From Epiperipatus broadwayi (lineage: Eukaryota > Onychophora > Udeonychophora > Euonychophora > Peripatidae): a stretch of 64,000 bases of DNA. The notes under the pieces are model-generated. The model did no database searches. It was not told the DNA's origin and was given only the letters and a program-made list of their open reading frames with translations. Shown here piece by piece: positions 11,396 to 22,840 of this stretch (positions are counted from its first letter, which is position 1; the number at the start of each line of letters is the position of its first letter). The stretch covers positions 3,518,901 through 3,582,900 of the forward strand of contig JAQFVV010012507.1 of NCBI GenBank assembly GCA_028023455.1, in the 5' to 3' direction. The translations under genes were made by a program, and so were the position numbers.

Positions 11396-13539
11396 TCATA
11401 AATAATCTATGTTGAATATCATATCTATGTAATAATATAAAATGATAAATGTTTATATAGAATGTAAATCAAATAAAGAAACATTTGAGAAAATTTCTGT
11501 GCTCTTTAGTGCAGACGTAGAGTGACAGAATGAAGAACTAAAGGTTCTGTATCGATTATTTAAGTGAAGTAAAACAAAAATTTGGTTATTTAAATGTAAC
11601 TGCTGAATTAAATCTGCTTATTAAATGTCATTAGTCACATGATTCTCCATCAGATAATTTTATGACTATTATTATTTGAGGAAAACGTATAATAGTTTGG
11701 CTTAGTTAACAAAGAATTGGTTTCAATTTGAAATTATCATTCAAAGTCACTTTATATTTATGATTTTATACAAGATTACATACAAAATACAAATTGAAGT
11801 ATTATATTCAAATACACCCAACACATATAATGGGGGATTGTTGAGCCATCTTAATGCTTTCTGATTATAAATATCATATGTATGTAGGTTTTGAAAATGT
11901 ATATATGATATTCCTCCAACGTGATGATATCAAGTACAATTCACGTAAATCATTTTTGGTGCATTATTACTACTAATTAATATCGATGAAGGTGTGGTAT
12001 ATATATTTAAAAAGATAAACGTCTGATTATTAGCTACAGAAAATGAAATGCTTCCTAGTATTGTAGTCAATCTATAAATTTCTGTGAGTGTATAACTAGT
12101 CATCGGTCTTTAAAATCTAAGTTAAATTATTACCACATGCCAATTATATATAATTCACAACATATTTGGGGTAATGATGGTGTCTCTAACTCAGATCCAT
12201 TCCTGTTAGGATTTAAAACTTTTATTATATACTTAGTACTAATATTTATGATTTCAATTAACAATAAAATATATAGGAAGGAACTTTATATCCTATCTAT
12301 GGCACACTTCTTTTTTTTAGGATACACTTAAAAAAGGTCATGAATTTATGTAAATATAAGCCCGGATATTTAGATTAGATGTGGTTTGAATGCCATAAAA
12401 TAATATTTTGTATTCTTCTCACAATGATCCATATTCACTTCATACCCCCACCATCATTATTATATCCTTCTGAACAGCTATCTTTTATCATTATAATATA
12501 TATGTAAGAGAGAGAGAAGTGGAAAAGATAAAGAAATAATACCGAAATCTATCATTAAAAATTGTCATTTAAAAAAAATTAAAATATATATTCATTTTAT
12601 ATTAAATCAAAAATTTATATTAAATATGTACTTTAAAGGTTATAAATATCAATAGAATTGTGGATAAATATTATGTATTGCATTATTTTAAATGGAAATT
12701 TTATTTTGACATTACAAATTCAATGCTTATTGTAATTTAATTTGCATTATTTATTTAATAAATATTTAATAATTGTAAAATATTTTAACAAACAGCTTGA
12801 GTTATTTTAAATTTTGTTTAGGGTTTTTTAATGCTTATTTATTTATTTATTTGTTTGGTATAAAGCAAATTCAATAAAGCCATTTATTTACATGTTGCTA
12901 TATAATTTTAATCTATGAATCAGAGAATTGAAAACTTCTACAAAGCTGAGTAAAAAATATTCAGAAATATAATTGTGAATTTCTGTAATAGTCAAAGTTT
13001 TGAAATATAAACTACAGAAATACAAAACTACAATTTCATTTTATATAAACAGATTATTTTTTCTTCGTCCAAAAATGGAAATAATTTTATATGTATAATT
13101 ATTAAATGTGATTCTCTTTATAGGTAATAATCGCTTCATTTCACAGATTTTTTTATATATGTAATAATATTATAATTAGATGCCTGTATTTATTCAATAC
13201 AATATACATAATTATATAATTGAATATTTATATATACAATAATCAGGTATATGTAAAGTATAATTTTAAAAATTGTATCCACTTAGGAGTGCTTTTGACT
13301 ATTCTCATAGTCTTTGTTAACTAACACTTTGAACAGCTAACCTTCCCATTATTTTGTAATCATAACGTTTGCTGACTGCCTGTTAATTAAGTCATGTTTG
13401 TATTTGTATATTAGCATAGCTTCCTTTATTTTCCTTTTGTTGTTATCATTTTTAATTTATAATATTTTTACATTATTATAATTGAAGTTAAAACCATAAA
13501 TGCATGACTAATTATGATCGTAAAAAAATGGATGCTGAA
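11396..13539. other. AT-rich non-coding DNA
   Basis: Roughly 2.1 kb with no supportable gene. A 64-codon frame at 12137-12331 is low-complexity and unlike any family I know. A short GA-rich run lies at about 12508-12520. Confidence 0.5.
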
Positions 13540-14500
13540 ACATTATTATCTACTTTGCAATTTTGTTTTGGATGTCTGAACTCTTTTTAATAACAGAAAG
13601 TGCTATTTAGTTCTTTTTCCAACATACACCTTAATTTACCTATATATCCACTGCCACACCAACATATCTATTTATAAATGATACAATTTTTATTTATAAA
13701 TGAGATTTTATCTTTAGAGTTATTTATTAATTTGTTTAATGTAGGAGGTGTGTAAAATGCAATATCACATATACCTTTCTAAATTTTCCTTATAAAATTT
13801 ACTTGATCATTTGAAATATATGGTATTGATATCTACATTTTTTATTGGAAGGCGAATCAATAATATTATTAACATTTTTATTCTTATATTTCATATTGAA
13901 ATCTTTAATAACATTATATATATAATTATAATTGTAGTCAACATTTAACAATTCATTTGAATATATTTCAATAGTTTTGCCTTTATCCAATGAATATTTG
14001 AAAGTCTATTATTTTGAAATAATAATTTTAAACCTATGATTTTATGTGATATTGACACTCTTGATTTATATAGAATATAACCTTTTTTTACTATTGGTTT
14101 AATGGTCATGAAAGTAATCCAGCATACATTGATTTCTAGTTATTTTAAGATTAAAAAACTGAATACACATTAAATTTTCATCTGGCTTTATCCATTCTAA
14201 GCCATTTCAATTATTTAATTCTTTAAACAACACTTTATACAAAAACATCATCAACATATCGATAGTATACAGTAATATTTTTTGATAAAATTCCTTTTTT
14301 CATATTTTTTTTTATATGCAGAAATTACAAAATTAAATATTTGAGCAACAGAAGGTAAACCCATTGGCAGCCATTGCCCATTTTATAAAAATCATTCTTA
14401 AAAACTGCATAAATATTTTTAATGATAAAGTTTTATGTTTCAGCTATAAATTTTATTTTCATATGTTGTAGATTTTTTGGCATTTGTCTTATTAATGTTT
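13540..14500 (-). pseudogene. Penelope-like element remnant (RT plus GIY-YIG region)
   Basis: On the minus strand the order is that of a Penelope-like element. RT strands precede an intact palm motif YYRYVDDVFV at about 14235-14270 (RYVDD at 14247-14261). Then a long degraded middle leads to the conserved linker pieces 'ISIPYIS' and 'IAFYTPPTLNKLINNSKDKI', about 13690-13830. A YIGK stretch at about 13640-13665 may be the GIY-YIG nuclease start. Stops and frameshifts are frequent. A 63-codon open piece (13799-13990) is the longest. Penelope RTs are telomerase-like and use GIY-YIG to cut the target. This copy is dead but its RT active-site codons survive. Confidence 0.75.
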
Positions 14501-14599
14501 ATTTATTATTTCACTTTTATTTTTAGCACATTAGTATATGTATAACCCTGAGATTAGTGTATATTATATCACTGAGCTTATTATCATTTAGGTTATATA

Positions 14600-14908
14600 T
14601 GTCTTGCATATTGAGAACTGTAGCTTTATATACTTTCTCATCTCTTTTTAGGTTACAATTTTGACTTGCTTGTGTTGAACTTTTCAGTCAGTTATAAGTC
14701 CTGTTCAATGGGTTGAGAAAGTTTTGCAGCATATATCTCTCTATTTAGGTTACAATATTGGTGCATTTATTTGATGGGATTGAAGTGTTACTGAGCCAGT
14801 CCTTTTTTTACTTTTGTTGGTTACATTTTTGGTGTTTCAGTTAATTAGGGTTTCCAACTAAATGAGCATTGTTGATAGTATCTCTCAACATTTTTGGTTA
14901 CTATATAT
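14600..14908. repeat. Imperfect tandem units, last unit repeated at 21443
   Basis: Loose repeats of a 'TTTAGGTTACAATTTTG'-like core recur about every 75-90 bases (near 14648, 14742, 14815 and 14886). The last 109 bases (14797-14905) match 21443-21550 closely in the same orientation. These two copies bracket the large LTR element exactly. Function unknown. Confidence 0.55.
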
Positions 14909-17594
14909 TGTACTGGTCGAAATACTACCCACAACAACAAACTAAACTCAAAGTCAGATACAAACTCAGTCGAACCAAACTGAATTCTATCCCAACCCAG
15001 AGCTCAGATCAGATCAATTGATAAAATATGTCAATTGTACATGACTATGCACCAAGAAACTAGCTCAAGGAATGATACTGATTTAAGACCCTGATCTGAC
15101 ACTAATAATGTACCATAAAATAACTAAGGATAGTTCTAAGTCAACTCATATATGTATATATGTTCAGGTTGCCAATAAAACAGCGAGCATTAATATTAAA
15201 ATAACTATTGAATAAAAAAAAGGTAAAAACCAAATGTGTTAATAAAATGTTTAATAATAATAATAAATTTGTTCAACTTTTAGATTATGATTATATAGAT
15301 TACCTCTAGTCTTTAAATGAAATTTATAATTACAATAAGAATGGCAGTCCTTATTATATGCCAATAACTATTACACAATATTCTAGGAGAATTATATATG
15401 TCTATGCCCTGACAAGAAAATAAAGGTAGATAAAAATATTTGGCTGTAACAGAAATTATGATTCTAATTCTAAATGTAAAAATGTGAGATTTATTTTCAC
15501 ATTCGCAAATCAATTCACAAAGAGCAAGATACATATTTAGAGCATAACTTTACTATTTAACAGAAAACTTATTTAATTAGAAAGGAATAAGAATTTGTTT
15601 GACTTTAATAAAATCAAATCATCACGATTTACAAGCATGAGAGTGGGGCTTTATTTGAGCTGAGAAGTAAATGGTACTGGCACCTTATGAGCTATAAAAA
15701 TTAATACAAGAAATAATGGCTTGTCGGTGATTTAAATAGAAGAGTGGCTTGGGTTTTACAAGTCTTTCTGCCCTATTAAAGAGTTGTGGAACATGGGGAA
15801 AGTCAGACCGGGTCATAGCCACAAACCTTTGGTGTTCCAATATAAATGAGCAAGTGGAGGAAGTGCTTTCTTTCTATGGAATTAAAGTAAAAATAGTAAT
15901 ATCATCAATGACAAGCCTATGAAGCAGGAGATGGCTCATGCCAGTAACATTCAGAAAAATGATGATTTGGTAATCATCATAATTAATGAATAAAACCCAT
16001 TTATATAAATAATGCTCTACGTGATGACCTGATCGAGTTAAATTAAAGTCAAACAAGCTTTAATACAAAAATGTTTAACACAATTAAAAAATTATATTAA
16101 TTATGCCCTAAACATCATGCCCTCCCTGAATTTAATAGAAAGTATAAAATTTGAATTAGAATATATTGACATTAATTCCTTTATCGCCTTTTTTGCAAAA
16201 AACATTTTAAGATTATGAATAAATAAATATTTGTAAACTAGATAAAAGAGCCAGGGACATAGATTAAAAACTGAGTTAGTAATTTATTATTAGCCATTAA
16301 TAAAATAGTAAACATTTAATAAATTCTTTCAACTTGATGATTAATAGAAATAAAGGAGATCATTGAGTCAAAGGATTATTGGCATATAATAGAAATGAAT
16401 GACATTAATGATTATTTAATATATATAGTAAGGTTAGATAAACGAACTGCCATCGTAAGAAAAAAAAGGAAGTTAACATAATACTAATTTTAAAGACTAG
16501 AGATTAAAATAGAGAATTACTACATAGCATAAATAAAAAGAAAATTTTATAGTAGAGAGCTTAAAAGATGGTGTAAAATAAAGTTCGCTAATTGGCCAGA
16601 AAGTTGTGGTTGTTTCAAGAAAGATATTACCATTCCTTCATGGTTGGTTCTTTAGATTACACATGGCACAATCCAGTTGTATAAAATGTATGTGTGCATT
16701 TTAAACTTTTGAATGACTTTCTGATTGATTCTTTCATGATTTTTGTGCAGCACAATTGGTCCAGAAAAGGTTTAGTTTAGCAGCTACATTAAAGATCTTC
16801 TGTGGAACATGGGCACAGAAGTCAGACGCCTGAAATTTAGCCCCTCACCTTAATGAAAACACTATTGAAATTCATAATTTAAAGATGCACAAATTCTAGT
16901 ACCACTTCTCTAAAAAAATGGCTTTCCCCCCTCCAAACTTTTTCGGGCTATTTATACTGTCCTCTGGTTTCCTGCTTATTCCAAATTTAGATGCCTTCAG
17001 TCTAGAGCTTCTTGCACTATCCAAGTTATAAATTTTTACTAATTGATTTTAGATACATTCCTTCAATAAAACTTTTAAACTAATTAGAAATGTATTTATA
17101 AATCTAAAAAACGATTTTAACTAGGAACCATCCTTACATTTTAAATTATTATTTTTTTGCTAATTAAGAAAACTTTCCCCATTTTCTTTGAAAAAGGACA
17201 ATCTGAAAGCTTATCAAAAGAATGTAGCTTTTAATCATTAAAATTTGAACAAACTGTTTAAAAGTAAAATAAAACATTCCCGAAGCAATGAAACTTTATA
17301 ATGAATATATATATTTAAATATTTATAAATATATACACACAATCCATGCAGTTATAATATATATAAATTCATGAATAATTTTATCATGAATTTATTAATG
17401 AATTGATTAGTTTAAACATCAAACTAGTTAGTTTTAACACAATTTTATATGATACTATTTTTTTAATGAAACTAGCATGTATTGAATGTATAAAGCCCCA
17501 TTGCATCAAAAATTTATGGTTAGTACTAGGGTTTGAAGTGGGCTGCAGGTGAGATATCATGAAGCTAGAATCGAACTTAGATCTGACTACTTCA
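14909..17594 (-). repeat. 3' LTR of the LARD-like element
   Basis: Aligned by eye to 18687-21419 from end to end, with scattered substitutions and a few indels. The largest is about 80 bases present only in the other copy near 20107-20190. Minus-strand reading places the end CCAGTACA at 14909. The mid-part is less AT-rich (15640-15850), as in the relatives. Confidence 0.8.
16949..16956 (-). promoter_or_regulatory. TATA box in the 3' LTR
   Basis: The minus strand reads TATAAATA inside GGACAGTATAAATAGCCCG. The same box sits at 20776-20783 in the sister LTR, and as TATAAAG at 55584-55590 in the solo copy. Conservation in three copies supports a real core promoter driving minus-strand transcription. 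Confidence 0.65.
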
Positions 17595-17607
17595 TTTTTT
17601 TCTACTT
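17595..17607 (-). promoter_or_regulatory. Polypurine tract of the LARD-like element
   Basis: On the minus strand GAAGTAGAAAAAA directly precedes the TG of the 3' LTR. Position and composition fit a PPT. The relative at the right end of the window has AAAGTGAGAAGAAA in the same place. Confidence 0.6.
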
Positions 17608-18114
17608 CAAAAAAAAAACAATGAAAAAAAAATCACTTTACTTATATGTGATACATTCATATAAGTTTACTTGACTAATTGGTAGATTTGTTGATATCAT
17701 TTTTAATCTTGCTAGCATAAGAGCATGTAAGCCATTGAAGTATTTTGCCAACTGCATCTGGCTGCTTGGTGTTACACAAAGAGTCTTCACCTACTTTGAG
17801 ATTACTCTAGAAATCATTGTCATTAAAGCATATTGTCCACTACATTGGACCACTTGACATACAATTCCCTGTTTGAAGGTCTTTTCCTGCTTTGAGGCTA
17901 CTAATAAGAAATGAACATTTATTATATGTGCTAGCAAGCAATAGTTTGAAATTAAACTTTTAACATGATAGCAATATTGGATATTTTTAATATAACAACT
18001 AAGATAAACACTAATTAATTTTGACAAAGAAAAATATTTCATCTAATTTTATCCCTTGCTTTGATCTACTCTTACTACTTTTCTAACAATAATTTTCTTC
18101 CCTTCTTACTGTCA

Positions 18115-18188
18115 TGAACATGTATTAAACAAACGTCTATTATATATATATATATATATATAATAGACGTTTGTTTAATACATGTTCA
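18115..18188. repeat. Perfect palindrome with (TA)n core
   Basis: Arms of 28 bases, TGAACATGTATTAAACAAAC and then GTCTATTA, are mirrored exactly on the other side of a short TA run. As RNA or single strand this would be a long stable hairpin. Its perfection against the diverged LTRs nearby suggests recent formation or repair-driven homogenisation. Confidence 0.9.
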
Positions 18189-18194
18189 TATATA

Positions 18195-18234
18195 TATCAG
18201 TATATATATATATATATATATATATACTGATATA
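18195..18234. repeat. TA-cored palindrome
   Basis: ATATCAG and CTGATAT bracket a TA run, giving a perfect palindrome. It lies six bases from the preceding, larger one. Confidence 0.75.
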
Positions 18235-18529
18235 GTATAAAATACACATATACTTAATTTATACATATATTCTATCTTATTACTTTTTTTTTAAATAATT
18301 ATTTTGACTAACAATACTGTTATAGTCTTTAACTAACAAATATTTTAATCAACGAACACTTACGTAATCTTAAAAACTTTTAAGTATAAGACAAAAAATT
18401 AAAAATGACATTTTAACCTATTAAAATCATTTTGGTTGAGCATTATAAATCGCAAAACGATTTTTCCAAATAAATATAACACTCTACAGAAATATAATCA
18501 CTCTTTATAGAATGTAGCATTTAATTTTT

Positions 18530-18650
18530 TGAGGTCTCAATGATTGAGCATTTAAAGCATAAACACTGTCTACAGGGTGTGAATTTATTAAATTGAAGCC
18601 TCAATGATTGAGCATTTAAAACATAAACACTGTCTACAGGGTGTTAAATC
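18530..18650. repeat. Two-copy tandem repeat of about 60-68 bp
   Basis: A unit containing CTCAATGATTGAGCATTTAA and ACACTGTCTACAGGGTGT occurs twice in tandem (starts near 18535 and 18599). A short degenerate third piece (CAACAATTGGGCA) runs into the primer-binding site. Each unit includes the self-complementary TCAATGATTGA. In the RNA it would lie just after the 5' LTR. Confidence 0.8.
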
Positions 18651-18669
18651 AAAGCCCAACAATTGGGCA

Positions 18670-18685
18670 GCCAAAAACAGAACCA
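18670..18685 (-). promoter_or_regulatory. Primer-binding site of the LARD-like element
   Basis: One base after the CA end of the 5' LTR (minus strand) the sequence reads TGGTTCTGTTTTTGGC. The TGG start and spacing fit a tRNA-primed element. The tRNA identity is not clear to me. Confidence 0.45.
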
Positions 18686-18686
18686 A

Positions 18687-21419
18687 TGTACTGGTCAAAA
18701 AACCCACCCACAATAACAAACTAAACTTTAAGTTGGATTCAAACTCAGTCGAACCAAACTAAATTCAAACCCAACTCAGAGTTCAGATCAAATCAATGGA
18801 TGAAATATGTCAACAGTACATGACTATGCACAAAGAAACTAGCTCAATGGATGATAATGATTTGAGACACCTGATCTGACACTAATAATGTACCATAAAA
18901 TAACTAAGGATAGTTCTAAGTCAACTCATATATGTATCTATGTTCGGGTTGCCAATACAGACTGAGCATTAATATTAAAATAACTATTGAATAAACAAAG
19001 TTAAAAAATCAAATGTGTTAATAAAATGTTTAATAATAATAATAAATTTGTTCACCTTTTAGATTATGATTATATAGATTACCTCTAGTCTTTAAATGGA
19101 ATTTATAATTACAATAAGAATGGCAGTCCTTATTATATGCCAATAACTATTACACAATATTCTAAGAAAATTATATAAGTCTATGCCCCGACAAGAAAAT
19201 AAAGGTAGATAAAGGTATTTGGCTGTGACAGAAATTATGATTCTAATTCTAAATGAAAAGAGTTGTGAGATTTATTTTCACATTCGCAAATCAATTCACA
19301 AAGAGCAAGATACATATTTAGGGCATAACTTTACTATTTAACAGAAAACTTATTTAATTATAGATGAATAAGAATTTGTTCAACTTTAATGAAATCAATT
19401 AATCACGATTTATGAGCATGAGAGTGGGGCTTTATTTGAGCTGAGAAGTAAACGGTACTGGCGTCTTATGGGCTATAAAAATGAATACCAGAAATAATAG
19501 CTTGTCAGTGATATAAATAAGAGGGTGGCCTGTGTTTTACAAGTCTTTCTGCACTGCCAAGGAGATGTGGAACATGGGGAAAGGCAAGCCGGGTCATAGC
19601 CACAAACCTTTGGTGTTCCAGTATAAATGAGCCAGTGGAGAAAGTGCTTTCTTCCTATAAAATTAAAGTAATAATAGTAATATCACCAACGACAAGCCTA
19701 CGAAGCAGGAGATGGCTCATGCAAGTAATGTTCAGAAAAATGATGACTTGGTAATCATCATGGTTAATGAATAAAACTCATTTATATAAAGAATGCTCTA
19801 CGTGATGACCTGATCAAGTTAAATTAAAGTCAAACGAGCTTTAATAGAAAATTATTTAACACAAATATAAAATTGTATTAATTATGCCCTAAACATCATT
19901 TCCTCCCTGAATTTAATAGAAAGTATATTGACATTAATTCCTTTATCAACCCTTTTGCAAAAAATATTTTAAGACTATGAATAAATAAATATTTGTAAAC
20001 TAGAGAAAGAGCCAGGCACATAGGTTAGAAACTGAGCTAATAATTTATTTTTAGCCATTAATAAAATAGTAAACCTTTAATAAATTATTTTGACTGGATG
20101 ATTAATAGAATGGTATTAATCTAGTTCTAATGGATGAGACTTACTATAAGACTTAATATTATATTACTTGCATGAGGCAAATGAAACAAAGGAGATCATC
20201 AAGTCAAAGGATTATTGGCATATAATAGAAATGAATGACATTAATGATTATTTAATATATATAGTAAGGTTAGATAAATGAACCGCCATCGTAAAAAAAA
20301 AAGGAAGTTAACATAATACTAATTTTAAAGACTAGATATTAAAATAGAGAATTACTACATAGCATAAATAAAAAGAAAATTTTACAGTAGATAGCTTAAA
20401 AGGTGGTGTAAAATAAAGTTCAAAAAATGGCCAGAAAGTTGCAGTTGTTTCAAGAAAGTACCATTCCTTCATGGTTGGTTCTTTAGATTAACACATGGCA
20501 CATTCCAGTTGGATAAAACATAGGCATGCATTTTGAAATTTTGAATGATTGATTCTTTCATGATTTTGGGGCAGCATGATTGGTCTGGAAAAGGTTTAGT
20601 TTAGCAGCTACATTGAAGATTTTCTGTAGAACATCAGGCCCAGCAGTCAGACTCCCAAAGTTTAGCCCCTCACCATGATGGAAACACTATTGAAATTCAT
20701 AATTTAAAGACACACAGATCTATTAGCACTTCTCTAAACAAAGATGGCTTCTCCCCCCTCCAAACTTTTCCGGGCTATTTATACTGTTCTCTGGTTTCCC
20801 GCCTATTCCAAATTTAGGTGCCTTCAGACTAGAGCTTCTTGCATTATCGAAGTTATCAATTTTTACTGATTTTTGATACATTCTTTCGATAAGGCTTTCA
20901 AACTAATTAGAAAATGAATTTATATATCTAAAAAACGATTTTAATTAGGAACTGTCCTTACATTTTAAATTATTATCTTTTTGCTAATTAATAAAACTTT
21001 CCCCATTGTTTTTGAAAAAGGACAATCTGAAAGCTTATTAAAAGAATGTAGCTTTTAATCACTAAAATTTGAACAAACTGTTTAAAAGTAAAATAAAACA
21101 TTCCTGACGCAATGAAACTTTATAATGAATATATATATTTAAATTTTATAAATATATACACACAATCCATGCAGTTATAATATATACAAATTCATAAATA
21201 ATTTTATCAAGAATTTATTAATGAATTGATTAGTTTAAATGTCAAACTAGTTAGTTTTAACACACATTTATATGATACTATTTTTTTAATGAAACTAGCG
21301 TGTATTGAATGTATAAAGCCCCATTGCATTGGAAATTCATGGTTAGTAAGAGGTTTTGAAGTGGGCTGCAGGTCAGATATTATGAAGCTAGGATCAAACT
21401 TAGAGATCCGACTGCTTCA
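18687..21419 (-). repeat. 5' LTR of the LARD-like element
   Basis: Sister of 14909-17594, with TATA box at 20776-20783 (minus). The chance frame at 21226-21495 (plus) spans the LTR edge into a TA tract and is not a gene. Confidence 0.8.
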
Positions 21420-21442
21420 ACATATATATATATATATATATG

Positions 21443-21550
21443 CAGCCCCCTTTTTTACTTTTATTGGCTACACTTTTGGTTTTTCAGTTGATTAGGGTTT
21501 CCAACCGTATGAGCATTGTTGATAGTATCTCTCAATATTTTGAGTACTAT
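21443..21550 (+). repeat. Second copy of the 109-bp flanking repeat
   Basis: It matches 14797-14905, sharing for example GGGTTTCCAAC and GAGCATTGTTGATAGTATCT. It begins after a short TA tract beyond the LARD-like element and ends in another TA tract. See the finding on flanking repeats. Confidence 0.85.
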
Positions 21551-22148
21551 ATATATATATATAATATAAAAATATAAATAAATATTATAGACAACTTTAT
21601 TTGATTTAATAATAAATTTATTTTGCATCGAATCGATTTTCGTTCAAAATGAACCTTCTCAAGATGTTAGAATAAATCAAAAAGTCACGTGATTTATATT
21701 AACTTAGTATGCACTTATTGTTCAAACCAAACCTTTAAAATTATTAAAATTTTCAATGTTTAATTGACGACTTACAATTTAACTTCACGGATTCTTGGAG
21801 CAAAATTCAGAAACTATCATCCTATGACCTTAATGAGAAAGGCTTCATAAAAATTATGACAATTTAAAGAATACAGTTTATAAAATTCACTATCAACAAT
21901 CAGAAGACACCTATCACATAAATGTCTGTAGAGTTGAAAGAAATCAGATGGTATATCCTCAATATAGCACTTTTTTTTTAATTTTCTTTATAAAAATCTT
22001 TAAATAAATTAAAAGACATTATATTTATTAAATTATATAAAAACTTGCATTTTTCTTTAGTAGATAAAAATTCTAAAGTCACTTCGTTCTTTAATATAAA
22101 TATTTCAATGACGTTCTAATTTAAAACGATTTCTAATTTTTTTCAATA
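21551..22148. other. TA tract then AT-rich non-coding DNA
   Basis: A TA run at about 21547-21562 is followed by about 590 bases in which I see no gene or repeat. Confidence 0.5.
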
Positions 22149-22274
22149 ATATTTCATATGATGGAATTAACATCCATTATGTTGTCTTTATAAAATACTT
22201 TAATATAAAAATATAAATATTTATATTAAAGTATTTTATAAAGACAACATAATGGATGTTAATTCCATCATATG

Positions 22275-22280
<6 letters not shown>
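22149..22280. repeat. Perfect 132-bp palindrome (foldback hairpin)
   Basis: About 60 bases starting ATATTTCATATGATGGAATT are exactly mirrored after a short AT-only centre around 22208-22217. The right arm runs straight into a long (TA)n tract. The arms show no mismatch that I could find. It could be a tiny foldback element or a hairpin-templated duplication. Confidence 0.92.

Positions 22281-22361
<81 letters not shown>
22277..22361. repeat. (TA)n microsatellite
   Basis: About 42 uninterrupted AT units, directly after the palindrome. Confidence 0.98.
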
Positions 22362-22364
<3 letters not shown>

Positions 22365-22449
22365 AGTGAAATAATGCTTAAAGCTAAATGGGATATATAA
22401 CCATTAGAAACCAGTCACCACCTAAACAAACCAATATAGAAGGTGACTG

Positions 22450-22456
<7 letters not shown>
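22362..22456. repeat. Small TA-flanked segment with inverted repeat
   Basis: This 95-base insert sits between two long TA tracts. Its right half holds ATTAGAAACCAGTCACC and, inverted, GGTGACTGTTTTCTAAT (22403-22458), an imperfect 17-bp stem. It may be a miniature foldback element. Confidence 0.6.

Positions 22457-22512
<56 letters not shown>
22457..22512. repeat. (TA)n microsatellite at LINE 5' end
   Basis: About 28 AT units ending exactly where LINE leader sequence begins. Confidence 0.97.
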
Positions 22513-22514
<2 letters not shown>

Positions 22515-22840
22515 TGGCGCAGAAAGGAGTTTGCTATTAATTGAAAGGAGACCCTTTGATTCCTCTTGGAGGCCTTAAAGAAACCGAGCAGGGCAAATTC
22601 CTAATGTCCACTCCATACGTTCTTGTCGTTGCAGCTGTTATTACTATGTGATTATTCATATAGTATACGAACATGGATGGGCTGCTCACCAACACGCATT
22701 AGCCAGAGTGGTGTGTTTATTGGCTTTTTACCTCTGAGTTTAAGATCAAGAAACACCATGGTCTTTCTTCTCAGTGCCTGATAAGGCAGAATGAATGTTT
22801 GTGTAAATGATAAATATTTTTCCAATACATATATACAATT

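Larger units (their letters stand above)
17595..18686 (-). other. Internal region of the LARD-like element, non-coding
   Basis: It holds no gag or pol similarity. The only frame of note (17791-18042, 83 codons, minus) has no recognisable domain and low complexity. From the 5' side on the minus strand it carries the PBS (18670-18685), a tandem repeat (18530-18650) and two long TA-cored palindromes (18115-18188 and 18195-18234). Structured RNA near the leader could serve packaging, but that is only inference. Confidence 0.6.
14909..21419 (-). mobile_element. Non-coding LTR element with very long LTRs (LARD-like)
   Basis: Two direct repeats, 14909-17594 (2686 bp) and 18687-21419 (2733 bp), flank only 1092 bp. 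Read on the minus strand, each begins TGAAG(C/T)AGTC and ends with a CCAGTACA-type terminus, so the ends are TG...CA. A TTGG primer-binding start follows the 5' LTR and a purine run precedes the 3' LTR. A TATAAATA box lies in each LTR at matching positions. No gag or pol similarity and no long ORF occurs in the internal part. Related LTRs occur at 54963-57738 (solo), 26503-29025 and 61463-63959. I infer a non-autonomous retrotransposon that would need proteins from another LTR element. A tandem duplication of a non-LTR repeat is the alternative, but the TG/CA ends, PBS and PPT argue against it. Confidence 0.75.
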
